Below are positions 1-8,296 of a DNA stretch of 64,000 nt, one piece after another. A program made the position numbers and the translations under genes. The notes beneath the pieces are model-generated. The model saw nothing but the letters and a program-made list of their open reading frames with translations. It did not search any database and was not told the origin of the DNA. The DNA comes from Roseiflexus castenholzii DSM 13941 (lineage in GTDB: Bacteria; Chloroflexota; Chloroflexia; Chloroflexales; Roseiflexaceae), in the NCBI RefSeq assembly GCF_000017805.1, contig NC_009767.1, positions 2,790,001 through 2,854,000 on the forward strand. Reading direction: 5' to 3'. Each line of letters opens with the position of its first letter. Within the stretch, counting starts at the first letter, position 1.

Positions 1-788
1 TGCCAGAAGCGGTCCAGGTCGCCATCCGGTGTTTCCAGGCGTATCTCTCCGGCGATTGACCGATACAGCGCGATCTTCGCCGACAGGGTATCGACCGCAG
101 CGCGCAACACATTCCCTGGCGGCGGTGCATCATCATGTTGCACGGCGAGCCGCCATTGCAGCGCGAGCGCCTCACCCGGTTGGAGCGCCAGCGGAAAGCG
201 TGCCTGCGCCGTTCTGCCTGCGACGTTCCATTCTGTTGGCGTTGAGCTGCTCAGGATCGCCGTGATGCCTGCATACGCGCCTGGCGCTCGCCAGGCTACG
301 CCGTCTGGCAGGATGTGGAAGTCTGGTTCGGCGGGAGCAATGCCGCCAAACCAGCAGAAACGCAGATCGGCTTCGGCGCGCAGCACGACAACGGCTTCTA
401 CCGGAGCGGCGCCATCATTGCGCGTCAGCAGCGTAGCATAGTAGTGCGGTTGATCCTCGGCGGCGAACTCAGTCCATTCCAGCGCCAGGTCGCCCACCGT
501 AAAATGACGGATGATGTATGCGCCAAAGAGGTCGCACTGCGTTGCGTGACCGAGTGGCGTGGTCGCGCCATACGCTTCCAGTGTCAGCGTCCATCCATCC
601 AGCACCCGCAGCGGATGCGCCCATATGCCACCCATCTGCCCGCGCAGATGCCATTCACCGAATGGATGCGTGGCGCCGCCGATCGTTGCGATGGCATAGA
701 TGCGCTTCCCACTGAGGAAGACTGGCGTCGTTGGTTCGACTTCCGCTTCCCAGACGTGATCATCAACAAAATAACGTTGAAGAGTCAC
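1..788 (-). CDS. Probable glycoside hydrolase, N-terminal part (runs off the window)
   Basis: An open frame of 262 codons begins with GTG at 788, has GGGAG just upstream, and continues through base 1 with no stop, so only the N-terminal part is visible. The translation starts VTLQRYFVDDHVWEAEVEPT. It carries a GGIWAHPLRVLDGWTLTLEA segment and then a beta-rich stretch with HYYATLLTRNDGAAPVEAVV. The layout resembles the N-terminal beta-sandwich of bacterial glycogen-debranching enzyme-like proteins (GDE_N_bis type), in which a conserved loop is followed by a duplicated sandwich. The catalytic alpha/alpha-barrel would lie outside the window. The reading frame is sure; the family call is an inference from pattern alone, and another carbohydrate-active family is possible. 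Confidence 0.55.
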   Translation of the reverse strand, partial: MTLQRYFVDDHVWEAEVEPTTPVFLSGKRIYAIATIGGATHPFGEWHLRGQMGGIWAHPLRVLDGWTLTLEAYGATTPLGHATQCDLFGAYIIRHFTVGDLALEWTEFAAEDQPHYYATLLTRNDGAAPVEAVVVLRAEADLRFCWFGGIAPAEPDFHILPDGVAWRAPGAYAGITAILSSSTPTEWNVAGRTAQARFPLALQPGEALALQWRLAVQHDDAPPPGNVLRAAVDTLSAKIALYRSIAGEIRLETPDGDLDRFW

Positions 789-830
789 AGACTCCCTTCC
801 TTTCCGCAAGTATCATCGGTCAGAGTCCTT

Positions 831-980
831 ATACCAATGACCTGTGACCATCCGGCATGGTCACCCCGAGCAGCGCGAGGGGTCGTGCGCGACCCGCTCA
901 GATTCCTCGCTGCGTTTACCCTGAGCGAAGCGAAGGGCTCGGAATGACAAGTATGCGGTATCTTCAATCGTCATTGGTAT
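831..980. mobile_element. Short inverted-repeat element (MITE-like), copy 1
   Basis: A 150-bp segment is bounded by ATACCAATGAC on the left and GTCATTGGTAT on the right, exact inverted repeats of 11 bp. The interior has no gene and carries the motifs CCCCGAGCAGCGCGAGGGG and CTCGGAATGACA. The same ends and interior occur at 10947-11138, at 17174-17323 (inside a transposase gene) and, in variant form, at 58390-58957 (inside a Uma2 gene). This copy lies between the promoter side of the first gene and the LysR relic. Confidence 0.7.
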
Positions 981-1077
981 CATTCCATCGGAACAACGAG
1001 ACGTATCGTTTTGAGCAAAGCGCAGAATCCTGTCCTGTGCATGCTACCGAAACCCTTCGCTTTGTCTGCGGCGCTGC

Positions 1078-1608
1078 TCAGGGTGACGGCGCCTGGCTTC
1101 CGCTTGACAACGGTGACGTCTCGTTGTCATCCGATGTCATGCGCAGCCATGCCTCGAGTGCCCGGCTGACCGGACGATCAATGTGACGCACACAGGTGAG
1201 TGAGCGCCGAATCGTCAGATCGGCGATCGGCAAAAGAACCAACCGCCGCGTTTCCGGTTCGATCTGAATCGTAACGCGCGACACGACGCTGATGCCGAGT
1301 CGGGCAGCGACTGCCTGCTTGATTGCTTCGGCGCTGCCCGGTTCCATCGCCACCCGGATACTGATCCATGGCGCGTCAATGCATGCTCCAGCGTCTCGCG
1401 CGTTCCAGAACCGGCTTTGCGGATAAAGGCGCTCTGTGCAGGTCGCGCGCCGTAGCGACGGTTGCGCCGCCAGCGGATGATCTGGCGCCGCGATCCCGAC
1501 AGGGTCATCCTCGCGCCACGGCGTCAGCAACAGATCGCTGTGGTCGACCGGTCCCTCGACGGATGCCACATCGAGATAGATATGATTAAAAGTTATAGCA
1601 GCCATCAA
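1078..1608 (-). pseudogene. Frameshifted relic of a LysR-family regulator (substrate-binding half)
   Basis: Only the C-terminal effector domain is recognisable. One minus frame holds VDHSDLLLTPWREDDPVGIA and PDHPLAAQPSL, then later EPGSAEAIKQAVAARLGISVV and RPVSRALEAWLRM. The piece that belongs between them, AFIRKAGSGTRETLEHAL, the conserved LysR 'REaGSGTR' segment, is read in a different minus frame. At least two indels therefore disrupt the gene. The N-terminal helix-turn-helix half is absent upstream of about 1608. Its place, pointing away from the molybdoenzyme operon at 1744, is the classical divergent position of a LysR activator, so it may be the dead former regulator of that operon; that is inference. 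Confidence 0.75.
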
Positions 1609-1618
1609 AAAGATATGC

Positions 1619-1647
1619 TTGTTGCATAGTATACCCTGTATTACAAT
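1619..1647 (+). promoter_or_regulatory. Candidate sigma-70 promoter of the molybdoenzyme operon
   Basis: TTGTTG (1619-1624) and TACAAT (1642-1647) are separated by 17 bp, in front of the first gene of the operon at 1744. The -10 hexamer matches consensus at five of six positions; the -35 is weak. The predicted leader would be about 90 nt. No experimental support. Confidence 0.4.
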
Positions 1648-1743
1648 GCCCTAAACAGCATCTCCGCATTGCAGTCCTCCTGCCGGACCCCTGCTGACCG
1701 ATGGCTATTTGACGACAATGATGTTGTGCAAGGATGACCGGTT

Positions 1744-3441
1744 ATGCCAAACTATGGTTTCCTGATCGACCACCGGAAGTGTATTGGCTGCCACGCATGC
1801 AGCACCGCCTGCAAGTCGGAAAATGAAGTTCCGCTTGGCGTCTACCGGACATGGGTCAAGTATGTTGAGACAGGAACCTTTCCTGACACCCGACGCCACT
1901 TTCAGGTGACCCGGTGCAACCACTGCGCAAACCCGCCGTGTGTGCGCATCTGTCCGGTGACTGCGATGTATCAGCGCGCCGATGGCATTGTCGAGTTCGA
2001 TCCGAAGGCGTGCATTGGCTGCAAAGCCTGCTTGCAGGCATGCCCGTATGATGCGATCTACATCGACCCAGAAACACGCAGCGCCGCCAAATGTCACTTT
2101 TGTTCGCACCGCATCGAACTCGGTTTGAAACCGGCGTGTGAAGTGGTCTGCCCTGAGCAGGCGATCATCTCTGGCGATCTCGATGACCCCAACAGCCTGA
2201 TTCGCCGCCTGATCGCTCGCGAGCCGGTGACGGTGCGCAAACCGGAGCAAGGCACGGCGCCGAAGTTGTTTTACATCGATGCAAATGAAGCGACGCTGAC
2301 TCCTACTGCAACGCAGCAACACGCGACGTTCTTTTGGGCGGATGTTGCGAGTGATCAGGCGCGCGCACTCAGGGTGCAGCACGACATTATCCCGCTGGAA
2401 GCCGTTCATGCTGGCTCGTCTAATGGTCGCATGCTGCATACTGCCGCCAACGGTGCGCTGCTCCGCACACCCGGCGTTCAGGGATTGGGCGTTGGCAACA
2501 GTGCGTATGCCCCGGCGCGCATCGCCGGTCAGATGGTGCAGACAGCATACAATGCGCAGCATACCATCCCCTGGCACTGGCCCGTACCGGCATACCTGGT
2601 GACGAAGGGGATCGGCAGCGGCATCTTCCTGGCGACAGCGCTGGCCATCGGATTGGGGCTGGCGCACATGACGCCGTTCTTCGCAGCAGTTGCGCTCTTT
2701 CTGACTCTCCTGTTCACCGGTATCACGACCGCACTCCTGATCTACGATCTCGAAAAACCACTCAAGTTCCTGACCATTCTCACGCGCCCGCAGTGGCGCA
2801 GTTGGCTGACGCGCGGCGCATTTCTTCTGATCGGTTTCACCATGATTGCCGGGTTGTGGTTTCTGATGGAAGCAGGGATGGCGCTCGGTCTGTTGCCTGA
2901 CACGACAGGTCTGGCGCTGCGACCATTGTTTGCATGGGTCGGGCTGCCATTGGGTGTTCTGGCAGCCATCTATACGGCTTTCCTCTTTGCGCAGGCGGAA
3001 GGGCGCGATCTCTGGCAAAGCCCGTTGCTCCCCGTTCATCTCCTGGTGCAGGCGTTGATGGTCGGATCGGGAATGCTGCTGGCAACCGGGCTGGCGATCC
3101 CGCTTCCTGCGGGGATGGATGTGTTCATCGTCCGGCTTTTCGGTGTCAGCCTGGTTATCGATCTCTTCGTCACCCTGCTCGGCGAGTTTGGCATTCCTCA
3201 TGCCAGTGAAGTTGCTGCGCGCGCTGCCCAGGCTATCAGCCATGGTCGCTATCAGCGCCATTTCTGGCAGGGTGGCATTCTGCTGGGTCATCTCCTGCCA
3301 CTGGCGCTGATCGCGCTGGCAGTTGCAGCGCCCGCAATCGCTGGAGTTGCACTGGCAGCCGCAGGGTTGGCAGCAATTGCCGGATTGTTCATGTTCGAGT
3401 ACGCTTTTGTGATGGCGCCGCAGGAAATTCCGAATAGTTGA
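1744..3441 (+). CDS. Fused four-cluster ferredoxin / NrfD-type membrane subunit of a molybdoenzyme
   Basis: This 565-residue protein joins two subunits that are usually separate in complex iron-sulfur molybdoenzymes. Residues 1 to about 180 are a DmsB/PsrB-like electron-transfer domain with four cysteine groups: CIGCHACSTAC at 13-23, CNHCANPPCVRICP, CIGCKACLQACP, and CHFC with CEVVCP. From about residue 275 on there are roughly eight hydrophobic helices starting at PAYLVTKGIGSGIFLATALA, typical of NrfD/PsrC quinone-interacting subunits. No signal peptide is visible. It would pass electrons between the membrane quinone pool and the catalytic subunit encoded 18 bp downstream. The start ATG at 1744 directly precedes the ferredoxin domain. 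The architecture is clear; the electron-flow direction is not known. Confidence 0.9.
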   Translation: MPNYGFLIDHRKCIGCHACSTACKSENEVPLGVYRTWVKYVETGTFPDTRRHFQVTRCNHCANPPCVRICPVTAMYQRADGIVEFDPKACIGCKACLQACPYDAIYIDPETRSAAKCHFCSHRIELGLKPACEVVCPEQAIISGDLDDPNSLIRRLIAREPVTVRKPEQGTAPKLFYIDANEATLTPTATQQHATFFWADVASDQARALRVQHDIIPLEAVHAGSSNGRMLHTAANGALLRTPGVQGLGVGNSAYAPARIAGQMVQTAYNAQHTIPWHWPVPAYLVTKGIGSGIFLATALAIGLGLAHMTPFFAAVALFLTLLFTGITTALLIYDLEKPLKFLTILTRPQWRSWLTRGAFLLIGFTMIAGLWFLMEAGMALGLLPDTTGLALRPLFAWVGLPLGVLAAIYTAFLFAQAEGRDLWQSPLLPVHLLVQALMVGSGMLLATGLAIPLPAGMDVFIVRLFGVSLVIDLFVTLLGEFGIPHASEVAARAAQAISHGRYQRHFWQGGILLGHLLPLALIALAVAAPAIAGVALAAAGLAAIAGLFMFEYAFVMAPQEIPNS

Positions 3442-3459
3442 TTTCCAGGAGTGTTCCGT

Positions 3460-6400
3460 ATGACCGGCTCATTGGTGAAGAACATCCTGCGCGCACTGGC
3501 GCAGCCGACGCACGCATCGATCTGGCAGGACACGGTTGCACAACCGCAGGCGCCGGTGCAGGCAAGCATCGTCGATCAGCCCTCGTCGCAAGCGGTGCAG
3601 GTTCACGGCGCTGAACGGACAGCAACCGCCGAACTGAACGGATACCCACCGGTCGAACGCTGGCAGCATTGGACGGAGTACGACCCCAAGGCATGGCCTC
3701 AGAAAGTCGAGCGTTCCTATACCCTGGTGCCGACGATCTGCTTCAATTGCGAAAGCGCCTGTGGTCTCCTGGCGTATGTTGATACTTCCACGCTCAAGAT
3801 ACAAAAGTTCGAGGGAAATCCCCTACACCCCGGTAGTCGGGGGCGCAACTGCGCCAAAGGACCGGCAACGCTCAATCAGGTCTACGACCCGGATCGCATT
3901 CTTTACCCGCTCAAGCGGGTCGGTCGGCGCGGCGAGGGGAAGTGGAAGCGCGTCAGTTGGGACGAGGCGCTCGACGACATTGCCGGGCGCATTCGTCGCG
4001 CTCTCGTCGAAAAGCGTTTGACTGAAATCATGTATCACGTCGGTCGTCCCGGTCATGATGGCATTATGGAATGGGTGCTGCCTGCCTGGGGTGTAGATGC
4101 CCACAACTCGCACACGAATGTCTGCTCATCGAGCGCACGGTGTGGTCAGGCGTTGTGGATGGGGTATGATCGCCCGTCGCCGGATCATGCGCATGCGCGC
4201 GTCATTCTGTTGATCAGTTCCCATCTCGAAACCGGCCATTACTTCAACCCGCACGCGCAGCGGATTATGGAAGGGAAGATGGCAGGCGCGAAATTGATCG
4301 TCCTCGATACCCGTCTGTCGAACACCGCTTCGCTGGCGGACGAGTGGCTTGCTCCCTGGCCCGGCAGCGAGACGGCCATTCTGCTGGCAATCGCCAGGCA
4401 TCTGATTGTCGGCAAGAAGTACGACCGCGACTTTGTGCGTCGCTGGGTCAACTGGGAGCAGTATCTGCGTTGCGAGCACCCTGATCTGCCGGTGCGCTTC
4501 GAGACCTTCGAGGCGAAGTTGGAGGAACTTTACGCTTCCTTCACATTTGAGTTTGCCGCGCAGGAGAGTGGCGTCAGCGCCGAACAGATCGCGCGCGTGG
4601 CGGACTATATCGCGCAGTGCGACGGTCGCCTCGCCACCCATACCTGGCGCAGCGCCACGAGCGCCAATCTGGGCGGGTGGATGGTCGCGCGTTGTCTCTG
4701 GTTCCTGAATGTGTTGACCGGCTCGATTGGACGGGAAGGCGGCACATCGGCGAATGTTTGGGACAAATGGGTTCCACGCCATCCCAATATGGCGCCGCAC
4801 GTCCAGGTTTGGAACGAACTGACCTGGCCCCAGGAATACCCGCTCAGTTTCTACGAACTGAGCTATCTGCTCCCTCACTTTCTCAAAGAAGGTCGCGGCA
4901 GGGTTGATGTTTATTTCACTCGTGTCTACAATCCCCTCTGGACCAACCCGGACGGTATGAGCTGGATGGAAGTGCTGACCGATGAATCGAAGATCGGGTT
5001 GCATGTTCATCTTTCGCCCAGCTGGAGCGAAACCGGTTTGTTTGCCGACTATATTCTGCCAATGGGTCATGGCGCCGAACGTCACGATATCATGAGCCAG
5101 GAAACGCATGGCGGTTGCTGGATCGCCTTTCGCCAGCCGGTGATCCGCGAAGCATTGCGCCGCCTTGGCAGACCGGTCAACGACACGCGCCAGGCGAACC
5201 CCGGTGAGGTGTGGGAAGAGACGGAGTTCTGGATCGAACTCTCGTGGCGTATCGATCCTGATGGCAGCCTGGGAGTGCGCCGAACGTTTGAAAGTCCCTA
5301 CCGGCCCGGCGAGAAGATCACGGTCGATGAACTCTATGCCTGGATGTTCGAGAATCATGTGCCCGGATTGCCCGAAGCGGCGGCGAAGGAAGGGTTGACG
5401 CCGCTGGAATATATGCGTCGCTATGGCGCATTCGAGTTGCGCAAAGGCGTTCAACCGACCTACGATCAACCACTGACGGCGGCAGAACTCGAAGACGCGA
5501 CGATAGACCCGGAGACGCAGGTGGTCTACACCAGAAAGCCTGCCGCGCCTTCCTCGAATATCACACCGCTCCCCTTCTTCCAACCAGACCCGGAGCGTGG
5601 TCGTCCAGTCGGCGTGCAACTCGAGGATGGTTCACGCCTGATCGGTTTTCCTACACCCTCGCGCAAACTGGAGTTCTACTCGACGACGATGCGCGATTGG
5701 GGTTGGCCCGAGTATGCCATCCCGACCTACATCCATAGCCATGTGCATCCCAGCAGGGTTGACCGTGAACGAAACGAAGCCGTGTTACTCTCGACCTTCC
5801 GCCTGCCCACCCTCATCCATACTCGTAGCGGTAATGCCAAATGGCTTTACGAGATCAGCCATAAGAACCCGGTCTGGATCCATCCATCCGATGCGCAGCG
5901 GCTTGGCGTTCGGACTGGCGATCTGATCAAGGTCGTGACCGCTATTGGCTACTTTATTGACCGTGTCTGGGTGACAGAAGGCATCCGCCCTGGCGTGATC
6001 GCCTGTTCTCATCATCTTGGGCGCTGGCGGCTTCAGGAGGATGTTGGCGGCAAACTCTCCACCGCGCTCGTCGAACTGACGCCGATGGGCGAGGCGCAAT
6101 GGCGGATGCGCCAGATCCATGGGATTCAGCCGTATGCCAGTTCCGACCCCGACACCGAGCGTATCTGGTGGAACGACGCGGGAGTGCATCAAAACCTGAC
6201 GTTTGCTGTTCAGCCGGATCCGGTCAGCGGCATGCACTGCTGGCATCAGAAGGTGCGACTCGAGCGTGTAGGACCAGACGACCGCTATGGTGACATTTTC
6301 GTCGATACGCGCCGCGCGCATGAGGTGTATCGTGAGTGGCTGGCGATGACCCGTCCTGCGTGTCAGGTGTCGCCGAATGGTCTTCGGCGACCGCACTGGC

Positions 6401-6510
6401 TTCTGCGTCCATTCCGCCCCGATCTCGAAGCGTACTATCTTCCCGACCGACATTTCGGCAATGGGCATATCGTCACGGTCGAACCATGCGTATCAGATCA
6501 CAGGAAATGA
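3460..6510 (+). CDS. Molybdopterin oxidoreductase catalytic subunit (DMSO reductase superfamily, Psr/Phs/Arr-like)
   Basis: A 1016-residue catalytic subunit. A 4Fe-4S site is seen as CFNCESAC near residues 94-101 and GRNCAKG near 131. It is followed by the molybdopterin fold with HTNVCSSSARCGQ near 222, where the cysteine is the likely Mo ligand, and a C-terminal dinucleotide-binding domain (VWIHPSDAQRLGVRTGD). The N-terminus, MTGSLVKNILRALAQPTHAS, has no twin-arginine motif, unlike most exported members of this family. ATG 3460 is preferred to GTG 3451 because AGGAG at 3447-3451 sits 8 bp before it. The partner genes (ferredoxin/NrfD fusion before, TorD chaperone after) place it in a membrane-bound respiratory complex. 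The substrate (polysulfide, thiosulfate, arsenic or another oxyanion) cannot be decided from the sequence. Confidence 0.88.
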   Translation: MTGSLVKNILRALAQPTHASIWQDTVAQPQAPVQASIVDQPSSQAVQVHGAERTATAELNGYPPVERWQHWTEYDPKAWPQKVERSYTLVPTICFNCESACGLLAYVDTSTLKIQKFEGNPLHPGSRGRNCAKGPATLNQVYDPDRILYPLKRVGRRGEGKWKRVSWDEALDDIAGRIRRALVEKRLTEIMYHVGRPGHDGIMEWVLPAWGVDAHNSHTNVCSSSARCGQALWMGYDRPSPDHAHARVILLISSHLETGHYFNPHAQRIMEGKMAGAKLIVLDTRLSNTASLADEWLAPWPGSETAILLAIARHLIVGKKYDRDFVRRWVNWEQYLRCEHPDLPVRFETFEAKLEELYASFTFEFAAQESGVSAEQIARVADYIAQCDGRLATHTWRSATSANLGGWMVARCLWFLNVLTGSIGREGGTSANVWDKWVPRHPNMAPHVQVWNELTWPQEYPLSFYELSYLLPHFLKEGRGRVDVYFTRVYNPLWTNPDGMSWMEVLTDESKIGLHVHLSPSWSETGLFADYILPMGHGAERHDIMSQETHGGCWIAFRQPVIREALRRLGRPVNDTRQANPGEVWEETEFWIELSWRIDPDGSLGVRRTFESPYRPGEKITVDELYAWMFENHVPGLPEAAAKEGLTPLEYMRRYGAFELRKGVQPTYDQPLTAAELEDATIDPETQVVYTRKPAAPSSNITPLPFFQPDPERGRPVGVQLEDGSRLIGFPTPSRKLEFYSTTMRDWGWPEYAIPTYIHSHVHPSRVDRERNEAVLLSTFRLPTLIHTRSGNAKWLYEISHKNPVWIHPSDAQRLGVRTGDLIKVVTAIGYFIDRVWVTEGIRPGVIACSHHLGRWRLQEDVGGKLSTALVELTPMGEAQWRMRQIHGIQPYASSDPDTERIWWNDAGVHQNLTFAVQPDPVSGMHCWHQKVRLERVGPDDRYGDIFVDTRRAHEVYREWLAMTRPACQVSPNGLRRPHWLLRPFRPDLEAYYLPDRHFGNGHIVTVEPCVSDHRK

Positions 6511-6512
6511 CC

Positions 6513-7562
6513 ATGGAACACGGAGACGGTGACCTGTCGGCCGCCAGACAGTCGCTCTATGCCCTGCTGGCGCGCCTGTATCTGCGTCCGCCGGATCTGG
6601 CGGTACTGGCGACATTGCGTAGCATCCCCGACATTGCCGATACGGCGCCTGAAACAACCGACGCACTCGAACATCTTCAGGTCGAGTATGAAGCCATTTT
6701 CGGACGCAATGCATACCCTTACGAGTCGCTCTATGTCGATCACGACCTGATGCTGAATACCGCTGCTGCGCAGCGGTTTGCTCAACTCTGCTATCAGTGC
6801 GGGTTTGCGGAAGAAACAACAGTTGGCGCGCCAGACCATCTTGGGCGACAGTTGGGACTCATGGCGCACCTGCTGGCAATCGAGATCAGGGCGCTGCGCG
6901 AGCAAAACCCGGCGCTGCTGAGGTGGGCGCGCGCGCAGCAGCACCGCTGTCTGGTCGAGCATCTCGCCCATTGGACGCCGGTCTTTCTCGGGGTGGTCGA
7001 GCGTGTGGCGGATCATCCCCTGTACTGCACGATTGCGCGGGTGACGCTTGAGTTGATCCTGGACGATCTCGAACAGAGCGACGGTCTGCCGCCATGGATC
7101 CCGCTCAGTGAACATCGGGTCGCCCCTGATCCGTCTCCGACTGCCGGGCGAGATGAGGATGACGGTGCATTGTTTGCGCATGCCGGCGATGATAATGAAC
7201 GTGATCTCAATCAGATCGTGCGTTCCCTGATCATCCCGGATGTCGCCGGGATGTTCATCAGTCGCCGCGACATCGGCGCGCTTGGTTGTCGTCTGGGGAT
7301 TAAGGCGCCGCTCCGTGAACGGATGCAGATGATGCGCGATCTTTTCGATGCCGCTGCTCGATTCGAGCGCATCCCGGCGCTCCTGGATCACCTGGATGAA
7401 CTCTTTGCCGCTGAGTTCTGGCGTCTGGCGGTCGTGACCGAGCGGTATCCAGTCTGGACGGCGCATGCCCGGCATTGGCTCTCCCGGCTCGAGCGGAGTC
7501 GAGCGATGATTCGTGAACTTCGCACACAGTTTCTGGCGTATCATGCCCAGGAAATAGAGTGA
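6513..7562 (+). CDS. TorD-family molybdoenzyme assembly chaperone with C-terminal extension
   Basis: A 349-residue protein. Its first about 200 residues have the all-helical TorD/DmsD pattern (SLYALLARLYLRPPDLAVL, EYEAIFGRNAYPYESLYVDH, LGLMAHLLAIEIRALREQ). Such proteins bind the apo catalytic subunit and help insert the cofactor. The AGGA at 6502-6505 favours ATG 6513, 2 bp after the stop of the catalytic gene; an ATG at 6507 would overlap that stop by ATGA. The usual family length is near 200 residues. Here an acidic linker (GRDEDDGALFAHAGDDNE) leads to about 115 extra helical residues (GMFISRRDIGALGCRLGIKA onward) that I do not recognise. Cytoplasmic. Confidence 0.85.
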   Translation: MEHGDGDLSAARQSLYALLARLYLRPPDLAVLATLRSIPDIADTAPETTDALEHLQVEYEAIFGRNAYPYESLYVDHDLMLNTAAAQRFAQLCYQCGFAEETTVGAPDHLGRQLGLMAHLLAIEIRALREQNPALLRWARAQQHRCLVEHLAHWTPVFLGVVERVADHPLYCTIARVTLELILDDLEQSDGLPPWIPLSEHRVAPDPSPTAGRDEDDGALFAHAGDDNERDLNQIVRSLIIPDVAGMFISRRDIGALGCRLGIKAPLRERMQMMRDLFDAAARFERIPALLDHLDELFAAEFWRLAVVTERYPVWTAHARHWLSRLERSRAMIRELRTQFLAYHAQEIE

Positions 7563-7603
7563 CATGGGGAAGACGCATCTCGAACAGGTGTGAGGAGCCG
7601 ACC

Positions 7604-8296
7604 ATGATTGAGACGAGAGACGGCAATTTGCTGCTCGATGATATTCTCGAACGCTCCGCTGCATTGCACCGCCATCTCTGCCCGCGCCAGACGCTTGGCG
7701 CGCGTATGGGGATGCTGGCAGGGCGCTTGCTGGGATTGGAGTTGCCGCAGACGAACAAGCGATTGTTCACCTTTGTGGAAACTGATGGTTGCTTTGCCGA
7801 CGGGGTCAGCGTCGCCACCGGATGCTGGCTTGGTCGCCGCACGATGCGCCTGATCGACTATGGCAAGGTTGCCGCGACTTTTGTGGATACGCGCACCCGC
7901 CAGGCGGTGCGGATTCGCCCACATCCACAGGCGCGGCTGGAAGCCCGGCGCTATGCTCCGCATGCAAAGAGCCGCTGGCATGCCTATCTCGACGCCTATC
8001 GGATCATGCCTGACGAAGTGTTGCTCGAAGCCCGCCGGGTGGAACTGACCCTAGACCTCGACCGCCTGATCAGTCGTCCGGGGGCGCGGGTTGTGTGCGA
8101 CGAGTGCGGCGAAGAGATCATCAATGAGCGTGAAGTCCATCGTGAGGGACAGATACTCTGCCGGAGGTGCGCTTGTGGGGAAGAGCGCTATTACAGCAGC
8201 GACAACGAATCCGGAACGGGATCGCTCGCAGAACCATCATTGGTGCGATTCGTCCCATCCGGGCGGATTCCATCCTTGATCGGCGCTGAACTCTGA
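7604..8296 (+). CDS. FmdE-like protein with C-terminal zinc-ribbon
   Basis: A 230-residue protein. The FmdE domain shows the family motif LHRHLCPRQTLGARMGMLAG near residue 20 and ETDGCFADGVSVATGCWLG near 65, cysteines and histidine expected to bind metal. Near residue 165, CDECGEEI and CRRC, separated by about 16 residues, form a four-cysteine zinc ribbon. FmdE was named from tungsten/molybdenum formylmethanofuran dehydrogenase operons, and FmdE-like proteins are often found beside molybdoenzymes, so a role in cofactor handling for the upstream enzyme fits, though no activity is established. GAGGAG at 7592-7597 supports ATG 7604. The last about 35 residues are low-complexity and overlap the 3' end of modC on the other strand by 106 bp. 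Confidence 0.82.
   Translation: MIETRDGNLLLDDILERSAALHRHLCPRQTLGARMGMLAGRLLGLELPQTNKRLFTFVETDGCFADGVSVATGCWLGRRTMRLIDYGKVAATFVDTRTRQAVRIRPHPQARLEARRYAPHAKSRWHAYLDAYRIMPDEVLLEARRVELTLDLDRLISRPGARVVCDECGEEIINEREVHREGQILCRRCACGEERYYSSDNESGTGSLAEPSLVRFVPSGRIPSLIGAEL

Noticed and set aside
315..947. 210-codon plus-strand frame at the window start
   Set aside because: Shadow of the minus-strand hydrolase and of the inverted-repeat element; no ribosome site or family pattern.
1705..3291. 528-codon minus-strand frame opposite the ferredoxin/NrfD gene
   Set aside because: Antisense shadow; the plus-strand frame has clear iron-sulfur and membrane motifs.
4126..5619. 497-codon minus-strand frame opposite the molybdopterin subunit
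   Set aside because: Antisense shadow rich in Arg/Pro/His with no domain; the plus strand is a conserved enzyme.
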